DNA of 64,000 nucleotides from Streptococcus panodentis (GCF_017884005.1 NZ_QFAY01000010.1:1-64000), one strand, 5' to 3'; counted from the first letter of the stretch, positions 15,985-24,410 are shown. The notes: generated by a model not told the origin, from the letters alone. Program-made: numbers and translations.

Positions 15985-16365
15985 TTAGTGGTTTTTATGA
16001 GCACTTTCAGCCATCTGTAACTGTTCTAGAAAGATTTTGACCGCTTCCCGGTCCGCTTCTGTCCCTGCTCTCTCTATATTTCGGATATGAGTCAAGCCAT
16101 ACTGCTCTACAATCTTATCCGTTGCTCCGCAAAAGGTTCTGGGGTAGCGCTTTTGATCCCCATTCATGACAAAGCCTTTTATCAAGTGTCCGTATTTTTT
16201 TACAAAGCGCTTGGTCGTCCAGGGAATTTGCCCGCGTCCGCTATTGCGCGTCACTAAAATACAGGGGCCGTCAAGCTTTTTCAGCACAGACTGGCTCGGC
16301 AGTCCCAGACTCTGAGCAAATCTCTTCCCCTGACCGGTCAGACTATCATATACTGCAGTCAGCAT
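15985..16365 (-). CDS. NrdI-like flavodoxin, second copy
   Basis: 126 residues, clearly homologous to the protein at 4683: SLTGQGKRF phosphate loop, PCILVTRNSGRGQIPWTTKRF, NGDQKRYPRTFCGAT and THIRNIERAGT. The start ATG at 16365 has GGAGGGAAC directly before it. It lies nine bases downstream of the histidine kinase gene, so it is co-transcribed with a BceRS-type two-component system instead of ribonucleotide reductase genes. Whether it serves as an electron or oxidant donor for class Ib reductase encoded elsewhere, or has another role, is unknown. Confidence 0.8.
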   Translation of the reverse strand: MLTAVYDSLTGQGKRFAQSLGLPSQSVLKKLDGPCILVTRNSGRGQIPWTTKRFVKKYGHLIKGFVMNGDQKRYPRTFCGATDKIVEQYGLTHIRNIERAGTEADREAVKIFLEQLQMAESAHKNH

Positions 16366-16373
16366 GTTCCCTC

Positions 16374-17354
16374 CTATTCAAATACCAGTTTCTTTTCCGA
16401 AAAGCTAATCTTCACAGTGGTCCCCCTGCCGACCTGAGATTCCAGCGTCAGCTGATGGCCCAGAGCATCTGCGATTTTCTTGGACAGATAAAGCCCCAGA
16501 CCCGATGACTGGTGGGTCAGACGGCCATTGTAGCCCGAAAAGCCGCGCTCAAAGACCCGCAGCAAATCTGCATCCTGAATGCCCAGCCCCGTGTCCTTGA
16601 TATAGAGCGTATCTTCCTGAAAGTAAATCTCAATACTGCCTTCTTTCGTGTATTTAAGACTATTCGACAGGACCTGCTCTAAAATGACGACAAACCACTT
16701 CTTATCCGTAACAATGCTCTGCTCCAAGTCATGCAGGTCAAGACTGAGTCCCTGCTGGATAAAGAAAAGCGCGTACTTCTTGACCACTTCCTTGACCAAG
16801 TCTTGCACATTTTCCTTTTTCAGCACCAAATCTTCGTGAAAACTCTCTAAGCGAAGATACTGCAGGACCAGATTGACATAGGATTCAATCTTAAAAAGCT
16901 CCTGCTCCAGCTGTTTTTTAGCAGGCTGGTCTTTCAAATCTCCAATCAAGAGCGAGCTGGCTGCGATAGGGGTTTTGATCTGATGGGCCCAGAGCGTATA
17001 GTAATCCAGCAGGTCATTATATTTTTCCTGCTCCAGCAGGACCTGATTTTTCCTGTCCAGCTCAAGCAGAGCCACCTTTTCCTTGAGCAAGCTTTCCAAA
17101 GCTGTCTGAGGATTGCCGGCAGCATAGAGCAGCTGACTGCGGTAAGCTTTGTAGTCGGCCCAGGCATCCGCACTGATAAAAAGGGCAGACAGAAAGCAGA
17201 GCACCAGCGCCACATACTCCAGCAGGTTCTTGCTTTCATAAAAAACAAAAGCAAAAAAGAGAATAACCCCCAGCAGCAAGAACAGCATAACCAGGAAAAA
17301 ACGGCGTGAGTAAAGATAATGTTTTAAAAAGAAAAATCTATCCCGCATGTCCAT
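16374..17354 (-). CDS. BceS-like intramembrane-sensing histidine kinase
   Basis: 326 residues. Two closely spaced N-terminal helices (about 19-38 and 47-64) with almost no extracellular loop, then a DHp domain with the phosphoacceptor His124 in HQIKTPIAAS and a HATPase_c domain (VLSNSLKYT N-box, IKDTGLGI, GRLTHQSSGLGLYLSKKIADAL). This is the hallmark layout of BceS-type kinases that receive their signal from a BceAB transporter. The start overlaps the response regulator gene by 17 bases; ATG codons at 17354 and 17348 are both possible. Confidence 0.9.
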   Translation of the reverse strand: MDMRDRFFFLKHYLYSRRFFLVMLFLLLGVILFFAFVFYESKNLLEYVALVLCFLSALFISADAWADYKAYRSQLLYAAGNPQTALESLLKEKVALLELDRKNQVLLEQEKYNDLLDYYTLWAHQIKTPIAASSLLIGDLKDQPAKKQLEQELFKIESYVNLVLQYLRLESFHEDLVLKKENVQDLVKEVVKKYALFFIQQGLSLDLHDLEQSIVTDKKWFVVILEQVLSNSLKYTKEGSIEIYFQEDTLYIKDTGLGIQDADLLRVFERGFSGYNGRLTHQSSGLGLYLSKKIADALGHQLTLESQVGRGTTVKISFSEKKLVFE

Positions 17355-18024
17355 TGAGCAGACCGTATCCTATTCCTTTTTTAGTTTCAATGAAGTTCTT
17401 CAGGCCGTATTCCTCTAATTTCTTGCGCAGGCGGGCTACATTGACCGACAGGGTGTTGTCATCAATGAAAAAGTCGCTGTTCCAAAGGTCCCGCATCAAG
17501 TCATCACGCGCCACGATGCTGCCGGCATGCTCAAAGAGGATGCGCAGAATCTGAAATTCATTTTTAGTCAGGGTTATCACATGGCCCTCATACATGAGAT
17601 CCATGGTTTTGAGATTGAGAATGACTCCTTGGTATTCCAAAAGACTCTGGTCCGTTCCAAACTCATACGAACGGCGCAGCAGCCCCTGAACCTTAGCCAG
17701 AAAGACATTGTTGTCAAAAGGCTTGGTCACATAATCATCTGCCCCCATATTGATAGCCATGACAATGTCCATGGACTGATCACGGGAAGACAGAAACATG
17801 ATAGGCACCGTCGAAATCTTGCGGATCTCCTGGCACCAGTGATAGCCATTAAAGAGCGGCAGACCGATGTCCATGAGGACCAGATGCGGCTCCTCCTTGA
17901 CAAAGACGGTCAAAACCTGCATAAAATCTTCCACAGCAACCACCTGAAAGCCCCACTGCTCCAGCATTTTCTTTATCATCTGACGGATAACCGAATCGTC
18001 TTCTACCAATAAAATCTTATGCAT
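17338..18024 (-). CDS. BceR-like OmpR-family response regulator
   Basis: 228 residues: receiver domain with EDD near residue 8 and phosphorylation site Asp52 (LVLMDIGLP), then a winged-helix OmpR-type DNA-binding domain (LTKNEFQILRILFEHAG, VARLRKKLEEYGL). The start was set to the ATG at 18024, which gives the standard MHKILLVEDD N-terminus and has GGGAGG upstream; the longer frame to 18081 is unlikely. It is the partner of the kinase at 16374 and the likely ligand of the TTACA-N4-TGTAA boxes at bceA and traX. Confidence 0.92.
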   Translation of the reverse strand: MHKILLVEDDSVIRQMIKKMLEQWGFQVVAVEDFMQVLTVFVKEEPHLVLMDIGLPLFNGYHWCQEIRKISTVPIMFLSSRDQSMDIVMAINMGADDYVTKPFDNNVFLAKVQGLLRRSYEFGTDQSLLEYQGVILNLKTMDLMYEGHVITLTKNEFQILRILFEHAGSIVARDDLMRDLWNSDFFIDDNTLSVNVARLRKKLEEYGLKNFIETKKGIGYGLLNGHAG

Positions 18025-18187
18025 CTTTCCCTCCCAATTTCTTGCTAGTTTCATTATACCAAAAAAATTCTCGTATCCCATGTATCATCCTCAGTCTGAG
18101 GTAGGATTTTTCTGGAAATAGGAAACAATCTTATAAAAATATGCTATACTAAGCTATATATAAGATAGAAGGAAACGGAGATTGACG

Positions 18188-19402
18188 ATGGAAATGATTT
18201 TTGACTACCTGGAGCAAAGGGCCTATGACAGTATTTACGACCAGCCTTTCAATGAACTGGATTTCCTGATTCTGACTGAGCTGACCTACCTGCCTTTTGA
18301 TCAGATTGTCGATGCAGAGCTGTCTCCCAACTGCGATTGCCGCCTGCTGGACACGGTCGAAGCCATGCCTCAGGAGCTGTCCATGATGGTGACCAAAAGC
18401 CGGCTCAGACTCTTGGAAAAAGCGGCGGCCAGCACCCGTTTCAAAAACAGCAAACTCATGGGCTATGTCAACGACATTGACCCCGATGTCCAAAAGCAGT
18501 TTGCAGCCCTGATTTTCAAAATCAAGCCAGATACCTATGCCTTGGTCTTCCGCGGCACAGATGACTCCATCATCGGCTGGAAGGAAGACTTTCACATGAC
18601 CTACATGGACCAAGTGCCGGCCCAACAGACTGCAGCTAACTATCTGCGCAAGGCCATGCAGCTGCTCCCGGGAAATTTCATTCTGTGCGGTCACTCCAAG
18701 GGGGGGAATCTGGCCTCTTATGCAGCCAGCCAAATGGAGCCGGATGATCAAGAGCGGATCCAAGCCATTTACAGCTATGACGCTCCCGGCCTCAACCACG
18801 CAGTCATTGAGAGCGCCGGCTATCAGGCTATTGTAGACAAGCTGAGACGCTTCCTGCCTCAGAGCTCGATTGTCGGTATGATGCTGGAAACACCTAAGGA
18901 AGCTCAGATTGTCAAAAGCAGCGCCATCGGCGGCTTTGCCCAGCACAATACCTTTTCTTGGAAGATTAAGGATCAGGCCTTTGTCCTCACGGACACGCTG
19001 GCCGCAGACAGCCTTCAGACAGACAAAACACTGAAAAACTGGGTAGGCAGTGTTTCGGATGACGAGCTGAAAGATTTCTTTGATCTCTTTTTCGGCCTGA
19101 TTCTTGATGCCGGCATCACTTCTATTAATGATTTTTCAAAAATCGAAAACGTCAAAAAAGTGCTGGCGATCTTCAAAAATGCCAACAACCTGCCAGCCGA
19201 AGAAAGTGACAGATTAACCCAGCTGGCAAAGCTGCTGGTAGATATGCGCTTCCAAAGCTGGAAAGAGGACATCAGCCTGCCCAGCCCGACGGCCATCGGT
19301 AAGGATATTGGCAAAAACATTTCCCAGCTGACCCAGCGCCTGCCCTTTATTGGCAGAGAAAAAGAGACCCAGCCAAACTCAAAACTGACAGAGGACCAAT
19401 AG
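18188..19402 (+). CDS. Mbeg1-like (DUF2974) alpha/beta-hydrolase
   Basis: 404 residues. The N-terminal domain resembles class-3 lipases: YALVFRGTDDSI (oxyanion region, near residue 120), then the nucleophile elbow GHSKGGN with Ser at about 170, and ASQM/YDAPGLN further on. The C-terminal 150 residues are predicted helical and end in a charged tail. Common in streptococcal chromosomes; the substrate is unknown. The start was set at the ATG at 18188 (GGAG seven bases upstream) instead of the TTG six bases before it. It is followed by a complete mosaic repeat element and then the lipase-toxin module, but has its own promoter (TATACT near 18145). Confidence 0.8.
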   Translation: MEMIFDYLEQRAYDSIYDQPFNELDFLILTELTYLPFDQIVDAELSPNCDCRLLDTVEAMPQELSMMVTKSRLRLLEKAAASTRFKNSKLMGYVNDIDPDVQKQFAALIFKIKPDTYALVFRGTDDSIIGWKEDFHMTYMDQVPAQQTAANYLRKAMQLLPGNFILCGHSKGGNLASYAASQMEPDDQERIQAIYSYDAPGLNHAVIESAGYQAIVDKLRRFLPQSSIVGMMLETPKEAQIVKSSAIGGFAQHNTFSWKIKDQAFVLTDTLAADSLQTDKTLKNWVGSVSDDELKDFFDLFFGLILDAGITSINDFSKIENVKKVLAIFKNANNLPAEESDRLTQLAKLLVDMRFQSWKEDISLPSPTAIGKDIGKNISQLTQRLPFIGREKETQPNSKLTEDQ

Positions 19403-19417
19403 CCCAATCCTATCTGG

Positions 19418-19621
19418 AAAATGGCGGTGGGACAGAACTAAATTTTTAAAAATTTAGTTCCCTTCACTCTCTTGTTTCTAAGCTCAGACTGAAAAGGTTC
19501 CCCAAACCCTTTCACTCCCAGCCCGCGAAACTGAAGGACTTTTATACAGTATCTTCCAAAAGATCCATCCCTCAGTGGGTGAGGACACAGCCATCATGGG
19601 AGTCTGTCCCACCGCCATTTT
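19418..19621. repeat. MITE-like mosaic element with 19-bp perfect terminal inverted repeats
   Basis: The ends are AAAATGGCGGTGGGACAGA and its exact reverse complement (19603-19621). Inside lie a perfect 24-bp palindrome made of AACTAAATTTTT and AAAAATTTAGTT (19437-19460), a CTCTTGTTTCTAAGCTCAG module, and the block TATACAGTATCTTCC to CATCATGGGAGT. No frame codes for a transposase. This is the only copy in the window whose two ends match each other so well, and it defines the family boundaries. Confidence 0.8.
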
Positions 19622-19666
19622 TTGGGTATAATAAAACTAACTTCCGCATATCTAGGAGGATTGACA

Positions 19667-20107
19667 ATGAAAAAAGGCAGAATGTTTATGCTGGCGGCAG
19701 CTGCTGCTCTAGTCGTAGGAGGAACGATTATGACAGTTCAAAATAAAAGTTTGTTCACTGATGGAATTTTCGATTTGAGAAGTCCAAGAGAAAAACAGTT
19801 GACTTACTTAAAAAAACATGAAAAAGACTTGGCAGATTTTGTGAAGGCTTTAAGTCCTAAAGTTGAAAGCGTACAGTTTGATTGGGACAGTATGGAAGTT
19901 GGTCAGGTAGGAAATGGCACTCCACAAGGTGGTGGTTACATACTAACTCTAAATGGAAGGGTAAATAATATAAAAGAAACTGAATTTACTTTAGGAGTTG
20001 ATTTGGGAGACAATGCTAATAGTATACCAAAAGAATTGGGAATCTATGAAATGCAACCCATAAGAATTTATCGGGATGGAGGTTGGTATTACTATGACGA
20101 AAAGTAA
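19667..20107 (+). CDS. Membrane-anchored immunity candidate, copy A
   Basis: 146 residues: an N-terminal hydrophobic anchor (MLAAAAALVVGGTIM) without a lipobox Cys, then an extracytoplasmic domain with SPREKQLTYLKKHE, VESVQFDW and VGNGTPQGGG. The start ATG at 19667 has AGGAGGATTGACA upstream; TATAAT lies at 19627. The protein is a paralogue of the next gene, and its 3' end overlaps a remnant toxin start. Position directly before a lipase-type T7 toxin, the surface location and tandem duplication all suggest an immunity role comparable to TilA of S. aureus TslA, but no sequence family was recognised with certainty. Confidence 0.7.
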   Translation: MKKGRMFMLAAAAALVVGGTIMTVQNKSLFTDGIFDLRSPREKQLTYLKKHEKDLADFVKALSPKVESVQFDWDSMEVGQVGNGTPQGGGYILTLNGRVNNIKETEFTLGVDLGDNANSIPKELGIYEMQPIRIYRDGGWYYYDEK

Positions 20108-20207
20108 CTTAAAAAATTTTGACAATTTTTATGCTGATTTGGTTCAGATTTTTCCGAATAATAAAGCGAAGTACTTTTTAAAAGTATTTTTTTTATGTAA
20201 TTTGTGA
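20094..20207 (+). pseudogene. Fossil 5' end of the lipase toxin gene
   Basis: An ATG at 20094, overlapping the end of immunity gene A and preceded by GGAGG, opens 37 codons beginning MTKSNLKNFDNFYADLVQ. This matches the start of the downstream toxin gene (SNSNLKNFDIF..ANLAQ, from 20649) and then diverges and stops. It is best explained as the left-over start of a toxin gene after tandem duplication of a unit of about 580 bases containing promoter, immunity gene and toxin start. Confidence 0.75.
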
Positions 20208-20245
20208 TATAATAGATTTAACTTCCACTATTTAGGAGGAAAGAG

Positions 20246-20656
20246 ATGAAAAAACGTACCTTGCTTTGGCTGATTCTAGCCACTGTTATTATTGGAGGAG
20301 GAGTTTGGATGGCCCAGGAAATGAACATATTTGGACGCTTGGTCGAGGTAGAGCCAAGTCCGCGGGAGAAGCAGTTGGCTTATCTCAAAGAACATGAGGA
20401 GGAGATTAAGGATTTTGTGAAATCACAAAATGATAAAATTGAGTCAGTTCAGATTGACTGGAAACAGACGCGTTGGGAAGAAGTTGGCAATGGAACACCG
20501 CAGGGAGGGGGAGAGGTTGTTAGTCTGTATGGGACTTTTAACGAAAGCAAAGAATCCGATTGGAATATTATTTGTAATATAGAGAATAACAAAGTAGAGT
20601 TAGATTCTATGACTTTAAGAAATGGGTTGTTTTACGGAGGTGAGCTTTTTGAGTAA
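20246..20656 (+). CDS. Membrane-anchored immunity candidate, copy B
   Basis: 136 residues, a paralogue of copy A: anchor helix (LLWLILATVIIGGGVWMA), then SPREKQLAYLKEHEEEIKDFVK, IESVQIDW and VGNGTPQGGG. The C-terminal third differs from copy A, as expected if specificity lies there. It has its own -10 (TATAAT at 20208) and AGGAGG before the ATG; promoter and leader resemble those of copy A (TAACTTCC in both). Its last codons overlap the start of the toxin gene, giving translational coupling. The immunity function is inferred from position and topology. Confidence 0.75.
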   Translation: MKKRTLLWLILATVIIGGGVWMAQEMNIFGRLVEVEPSPREKQLAYLKEHEEEIKDFVKSQNDKIESVQIDWKQTRWEEVGNGTPQGGGEVVSLYGTFNESKESDWNIICNIENNKVELDSMTLRNGLFYGGELFE

Positions 20657-22336
20657 CAGTAATTTAAAAAATTTTGATATCTTTATGCGAATCTAGCGCA
20701 ATCCGCTTATACTGGTAGACCTGTTACATTTCCCTATGAAACGTTATCAGAAAAAAGAAGACAGATTTTAGATGCTGGTGAATCCGTTCCATTTAATTTT
20801 TCACAAGATGTGGTGACGCGAAAAGGAGAACTCACCCCCGGCGGAAAAAAGCTTGACCATGACGGCAAGCTTTACCTGCAGCCAGATCCAGATTTGCATA
20901 CTGTAGAAGAGACGATGGATCTCCAAGTTCCTAGTCCCAATGGCGGCTATCACAAAGAAACAGATGTCGTCAATCGCTATCAAAAAGGGCTTTTAACCGA
21001 TGAAAAAGCAGGTTTTAATGCTTACTATTTAACAGATACTCCGACTCTGGGTAAGGATACCAAGAAAACCTATATGGCCATTCGAGGCAGTGATGGTATT
21101 AGTTTAGATAATTGGAACGACTGGGTTGATAATGATGCTCAGTTTGCTATTAATCATATTCATATTCCACAAGCAAAGTTAGCTACAAAAGGAATGAAAG
21201 TTAAAATCGCAGAGATGAGTGAAAAAGCACCAGATGCTAAGATGGACCTTTCAGCTCACTCGCTAGGAACTATGGTCTCTGCTCAAGGGGTTGCCGGCTT
21301 AAGCGATCAGGAACTGGAGAAAATCGGCAAGGTGGTCCTCTTCGACGGTCCAGATACGACTAAGAGCTTAAAGAAAATGGGACTCAGCGATGAGAAAATC
21401 AAAAAAATCAGCGAAAAAATAGAGTATTATGTCAATCCCTTTGATATGGTAAGTATGCTCAATCGGGAACATACTATCACTCACCTACCTGGTGATTCCA
21501 ATGAACCACTTAAAAAGCCAGTTGGTAAAGTCAATATTGTAGTTCCCTTATACTATACACAGAGCTTCGATTCGGAGAGTTCTCATGATTTTGGTGTTTT
21601 TCAGAGTGATGGCAAAGGCAGCTTCCTCGTTGCTTCTGAGGATTTTCACCCAGAGCTGCTGAGAGCGGGAGAAAAGCTGGCGCGTCTAATTGCCAAAACT
21701 CTGGACGCTCTTCGAAAACTGGGAGTTAATGAAGAAACTGCTTCAAATATATTCAATTCTCTAATGAATGGAGATCTTCCTGATAGGGCTGTTTTGGGAT
21801 ATGCCTTCTATCATCAATTTGAGACAGAATACAAGGAAATTATTAGGGTTGCTCGCTTGGAATCTATGACTTGGGATCGTGAAGCTATCACTCGCTACCA
21901 GCATCAACTGAAAAATGGCGGTCTGTCAGGAAATGATAAAATCCTAGTGCAGGCCCAGCTCCTGCAGACGGCGGCTCAGCTGGCTATCTTTGAGATAGAG
22001 GGAATGGTCAAAGGAGCTGATAAGCTAGTAGCCAATACCAAAGAAGATGTTCAGGAAATTGTCAACAGTGCGGAGCCAGAGGCTTTTGGCCTGGCCAATT
22101 ATTTGAGCGATGCTGAGGTTTTAGAGCTGCTGGCTGATTTTAAGATGAGCAAATTCTGGGACGAAAGTATCGAAGGAGAAACCAAAAAAGCCGCGGCCGA
22201 TTTTCTGACTGAGATGGAGCAGCTGGGCATGACTCTGGTCAGAGCCAGTCAGGAGTTTACCTCTGCCGATCAGGCAGCTGCTGTGGACTTTGACGGCCTG
22301 ATAAAAGATACCAAGAAAAACTGGAGGAGCAATTAA
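20649..22336 (+). pseudogene. TslA-like reverse-arranged T7 lipase toxin, frameshifted near its start
   Basis: The start TTG at 20649 (GGAGGTGAG upstream) reads SNSNLKNFDIF and then meets TAG. A single missing base between 20678 and 20686 restores the frame YANLAQSAYTGRPV..., which continues to 22336 (about 561 residues if repaired). From the GTG at 20810 the remaining frame codes for 508 residues. The N-terminal part is a class-3-lipase-like hydrolase: RGSDG, nucleophile elbow AHSLG, NPFDMV and SSHDFGVF supply Ser151, Asp212 and His259 (numbered from 20810). The C-terminal 230 residues are helical. Lipase at the N-terminus and a helical targeting domain at the C-terminus is the order of S. 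aureus TslA, secreted by type VII. Frameshift, sequencing error or phase switch cannot be told apart here. Confidence 0.75.
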
Positions 22337-22337
22337 G

Positions 22338-22652
22338 ATGCTGATTGTTCATGATGATGCGCTCTTTAGCAAGGCGCAGTTAGAGAAAGAATTTAAAGCA
22401 AAGATGAAAGAACAGGAGCGGGCAGCCATCCAGGCCCTGCTGGTAGCCAAAGAGCTGCAGATTGGGGCCAAGTATATGGAGCTGGAGACTCAGCTCGGTC
22501 TAGCCGCTTCCAATATGAAAAACTATGCCTCTCAGACCTATGTCAATAATATCAAGGAAGGCTTTTCCGGCGCTGCAGCTCAGGCCGCTGAGACCTACCT
22601 GACCCAGCTGCAGGCCCCTTCTCTCAAGAATCCTATCAAAGCAGGAGGGTGA
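22338..22652 (+). CDS. Small helical partner of the T7 lipase (Lap/TlaA-type)
   Basis: 104 residues, almost wholly alpha-helical with a long charged helix at 12-50 (AQLEKEFKAKMKEQERAA), a second helix, and a Gly/Ala-rich C-terminal stretch (KEGFSGAAAQAAETYL). It starts one base after the toxin stop. Small WXG100-like helical partners that bind the helical domain of T7 toxins are the rule in such operons (Lap proteins with LXG toxins, TlaA/TlaB with TslA). The assignment rests on size, fold and position; no WXG motif is visible. Confidence 0.65.
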   Translation: MLIVHDDALFSKAQLEKEFKAKMKEQERAAIQALLVAKELQIGAKYMELETQLGLAASNMKNYASQTYVNNIKEGFSGAAAQAAETYLTQLQAPSLKNPIKAGG

Positions 22653-22656
22653 AGCA

Positions 22657-22959
22657 ATGCTGGATAAGAAAGAAAGGGAAAAACTGGAAGAAGAGTATGG
22701 CCGCAAACTGCTTGAGCTGGAAAGAACGGAAGTCCGGCTGGATGGTTATTATTATAAATTCGAAAGAGAGACGGCTGCCCTGATGGAGAAGCTCTCCTAT
22801 GCTTTCAAAGGAGTATCCTATGAACCTGCCTGGCAGCACCTTTCGCAGATAGAGGACAATCTGAATCAATACCATCAGCAATACAAAAAACGCCTAGATG
22901 ATGTGCTGGAGGCGCGCTATCAGGAAAATCGACGTTTTCAGCAAAAGCTGGACGAGTAG
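22657..22959 (+). CDS. Second small helical partner of the T7 lipase (TlaB/DUF3958-like)
   Basis: 100 residues, very charged and helical (KKEREKLEEEYGRKLLELERTEV, QHLSQIEDNLNQYHQQYKKRLDDVLEARY), likely a helical hairpin. It begins four bases after the preceding gene, with GGAGG before the ATG. Size and composition resemble the DUF3958-type partner proteins of streptococcal LXG operons. It is the last gene of the module; a terminator lies at 23120-23151. Confidence 0.65.
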   Translation: MLDKKEREKLEEEYGRKLLELERTEVRLDGYYYKFERETAALMEKLSYAFKGVSYEPAWQHLSQIEDNLNQYHQQYKKRLDDVLEARYQENRRFQQKLDE

Positions 22960-23119
22960 ACTTGCCCTTCCGCCGGCCGTGCCTTTTGCCCTAAAATTTC
23001 CCCAAAAACAAGCCTAAGAATAACTCTCCTGCCAATTGGCTTCAGCTGCGGCTTTCCTGCAGGGGAGCTTTGTTTATCTTTGGAATGGCTGATGCTTATT
23101 TTTCCAACTCCCACCTTCC

Positions 23120-23151
23120 AAAACAAGCTCATATCTTGACAGCTTGTTTTT
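23120..23151 (+). terminator. Terminator of the lipase-toxin operon
   Basis: AAAACAAGCT, 11-base loop, AGCTTGTTTTTT. Confidence 0.75.
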
Positions 23152-23213
23152 TCTTTGTTAGAATGTAACGAGTTTATTTACAACTAATTAGTATAAAAAC
23201 CGATGGAGAATCA

Positions 23214-24410
23214 ATGAAATCAATTAAAGGAATTGCCCTGATTGCTGTTAGCATCATCATCACTGTCTTTGCCTGGGCGGCAGCCGGTATGACCAACTTT
23301 ATCGTGCCAGGCTTGGCCTTGACCACCCTGTCTCTGACCTTTCTGCTGGCCACCCGCAATGCTCTTCTGGAAAAGTGGTTCCACGGCATTGAAAAGATGT
23401 ACTTTTACCATAAGTTTACCGCTATCTTTTCGGTCATCCTCCTAGCCCTGCACAATGTCGCCATGGGCGGCAGCCTCTGGGGGTCGCATCTAGCAGCCCA
23501 GCTGGGCAATGTCAGTATCTATCTCTTTATCAGTATCGTTGCCATGGCCTACATCGGGAAGCGGATCAAGTATGAAGTCTGGCGCTGGATCCACCGGGTC
23601 GTGTACCTGGCCTATATCTTTGGCCTCTTTCATGCCTATATGCTGACGGGCGGGCAGCTACTGACACCCAGTCTCCTCAGTCTGGTGGTCGGTCTCTACG
23701 CTGTCATCGGCCTTGCTTCCGGCTTTTATATCATCTTTCTCTACCAGACTCTGGCTTTCAAGCATCTGGGGAAAATCCTGCAAGTCAAGCGGCTCAATCA
23801 TGATACCGTTGAGCTGAAAATCCAGCTGAGCCAGAAGCTGGACTATCAGTATGGCCAGTTTGCCTTTATCAAGATTTTTCAGGAAGGATTTGAGAAAGCG
23901 CCCCACCCCTTCTCTATCTCGGGCGGCCATGACAACATCGTCTACTTTACCATTAAAAACTCCGGCGACCACACCCAGAAACTCTATGAGCAGATTAAGG
24001 AAGGCACCAAGGTTACCATTGACCGGGCTTACGGCCATATGATTCTGGAGGAAGGACAGGCCAAGCAGATGTGGATTGCCGGCGGGATCGGTATCACCCC
24101 CTTTATCTCCTACATCCGGGAAAATCCAGCTCTGGACCGCCAGGTCAGCTTCTACTATGCCTATACCGGTCAGGAAAATGCCGTTTATCTGGATCTGCTG
24201 CAAGACTACGCAGCCAAAAACCCGCTGCTGGACCTGCATCTGGTCGACAGTAAAACCCAAGGCTATCTGGATTTCAGCGATTATCCCTTGGACAATGACA
24301 CCACCGTCTTTATGTGCGGCCCGGTCAAGATGATGGATAAATTCGCCGAAGATTTCAAAAAGAATAATCCCAAGGCCGATTTGGTTTATGAAGGATTTAA
24401 ATTCAAATAG
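23214..24410 (+). CDS. SpNOX-type NADPH oxidase / ferric reductase-like flavocytochrome
   Basis: 398 residues. The N-terminal half has six membrane helices with paired His residues His66/His80 and His127/His140 on two helices, the bis-haem signature of NOX and ferric reductases. The C-terminal half has an FAD-binding HPFSISG motif (about residue 230), an NADPH-binding GGIGITPF and the terminal CGPVKMMD. Length and order match SpNOX of S. pneumoniae, which makes superoxide from cytosolic NADPH. The gene stands alone between two terminators; AATTAGTATAAAAA near 23187 may hold its -10. Confidence 0.88.
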   Translation: MKSIKGIALIAVSIIITVFAWAAAGMTNFIVPGLALTTLSLTFLLATRNALLEKWFHGIEKMYFYHKFTAIFSVILLALHNVAMGGSLWGSHLAAQLGNVSIYLFISIVAMAYIGKRIKYEVWRWIHRVVYLAYIFGLFHAYMLTGGQLLTPSLLSLVVGLYAVIGLASGFYIIFLYQTLAFKHLGKILQVKRLNHDTVELKIQLSQKLDYQYGQFAFIKIFQEGFEKAPHPFSISGGHDNIVYFTIKNSGDHTQKLYEQIKEGTKVTIDRAYGHMILEEGQAKQMWIAGGIGITPFISYIRENPALDRQVSFYYAYTGQENAVYLDLLQDYAAKNPLLDLHLVDSKTQGYLDFSDYPLDNDTTVFMCGPVKMMDKFAEDFKKNNPKADLVYEGFKFK

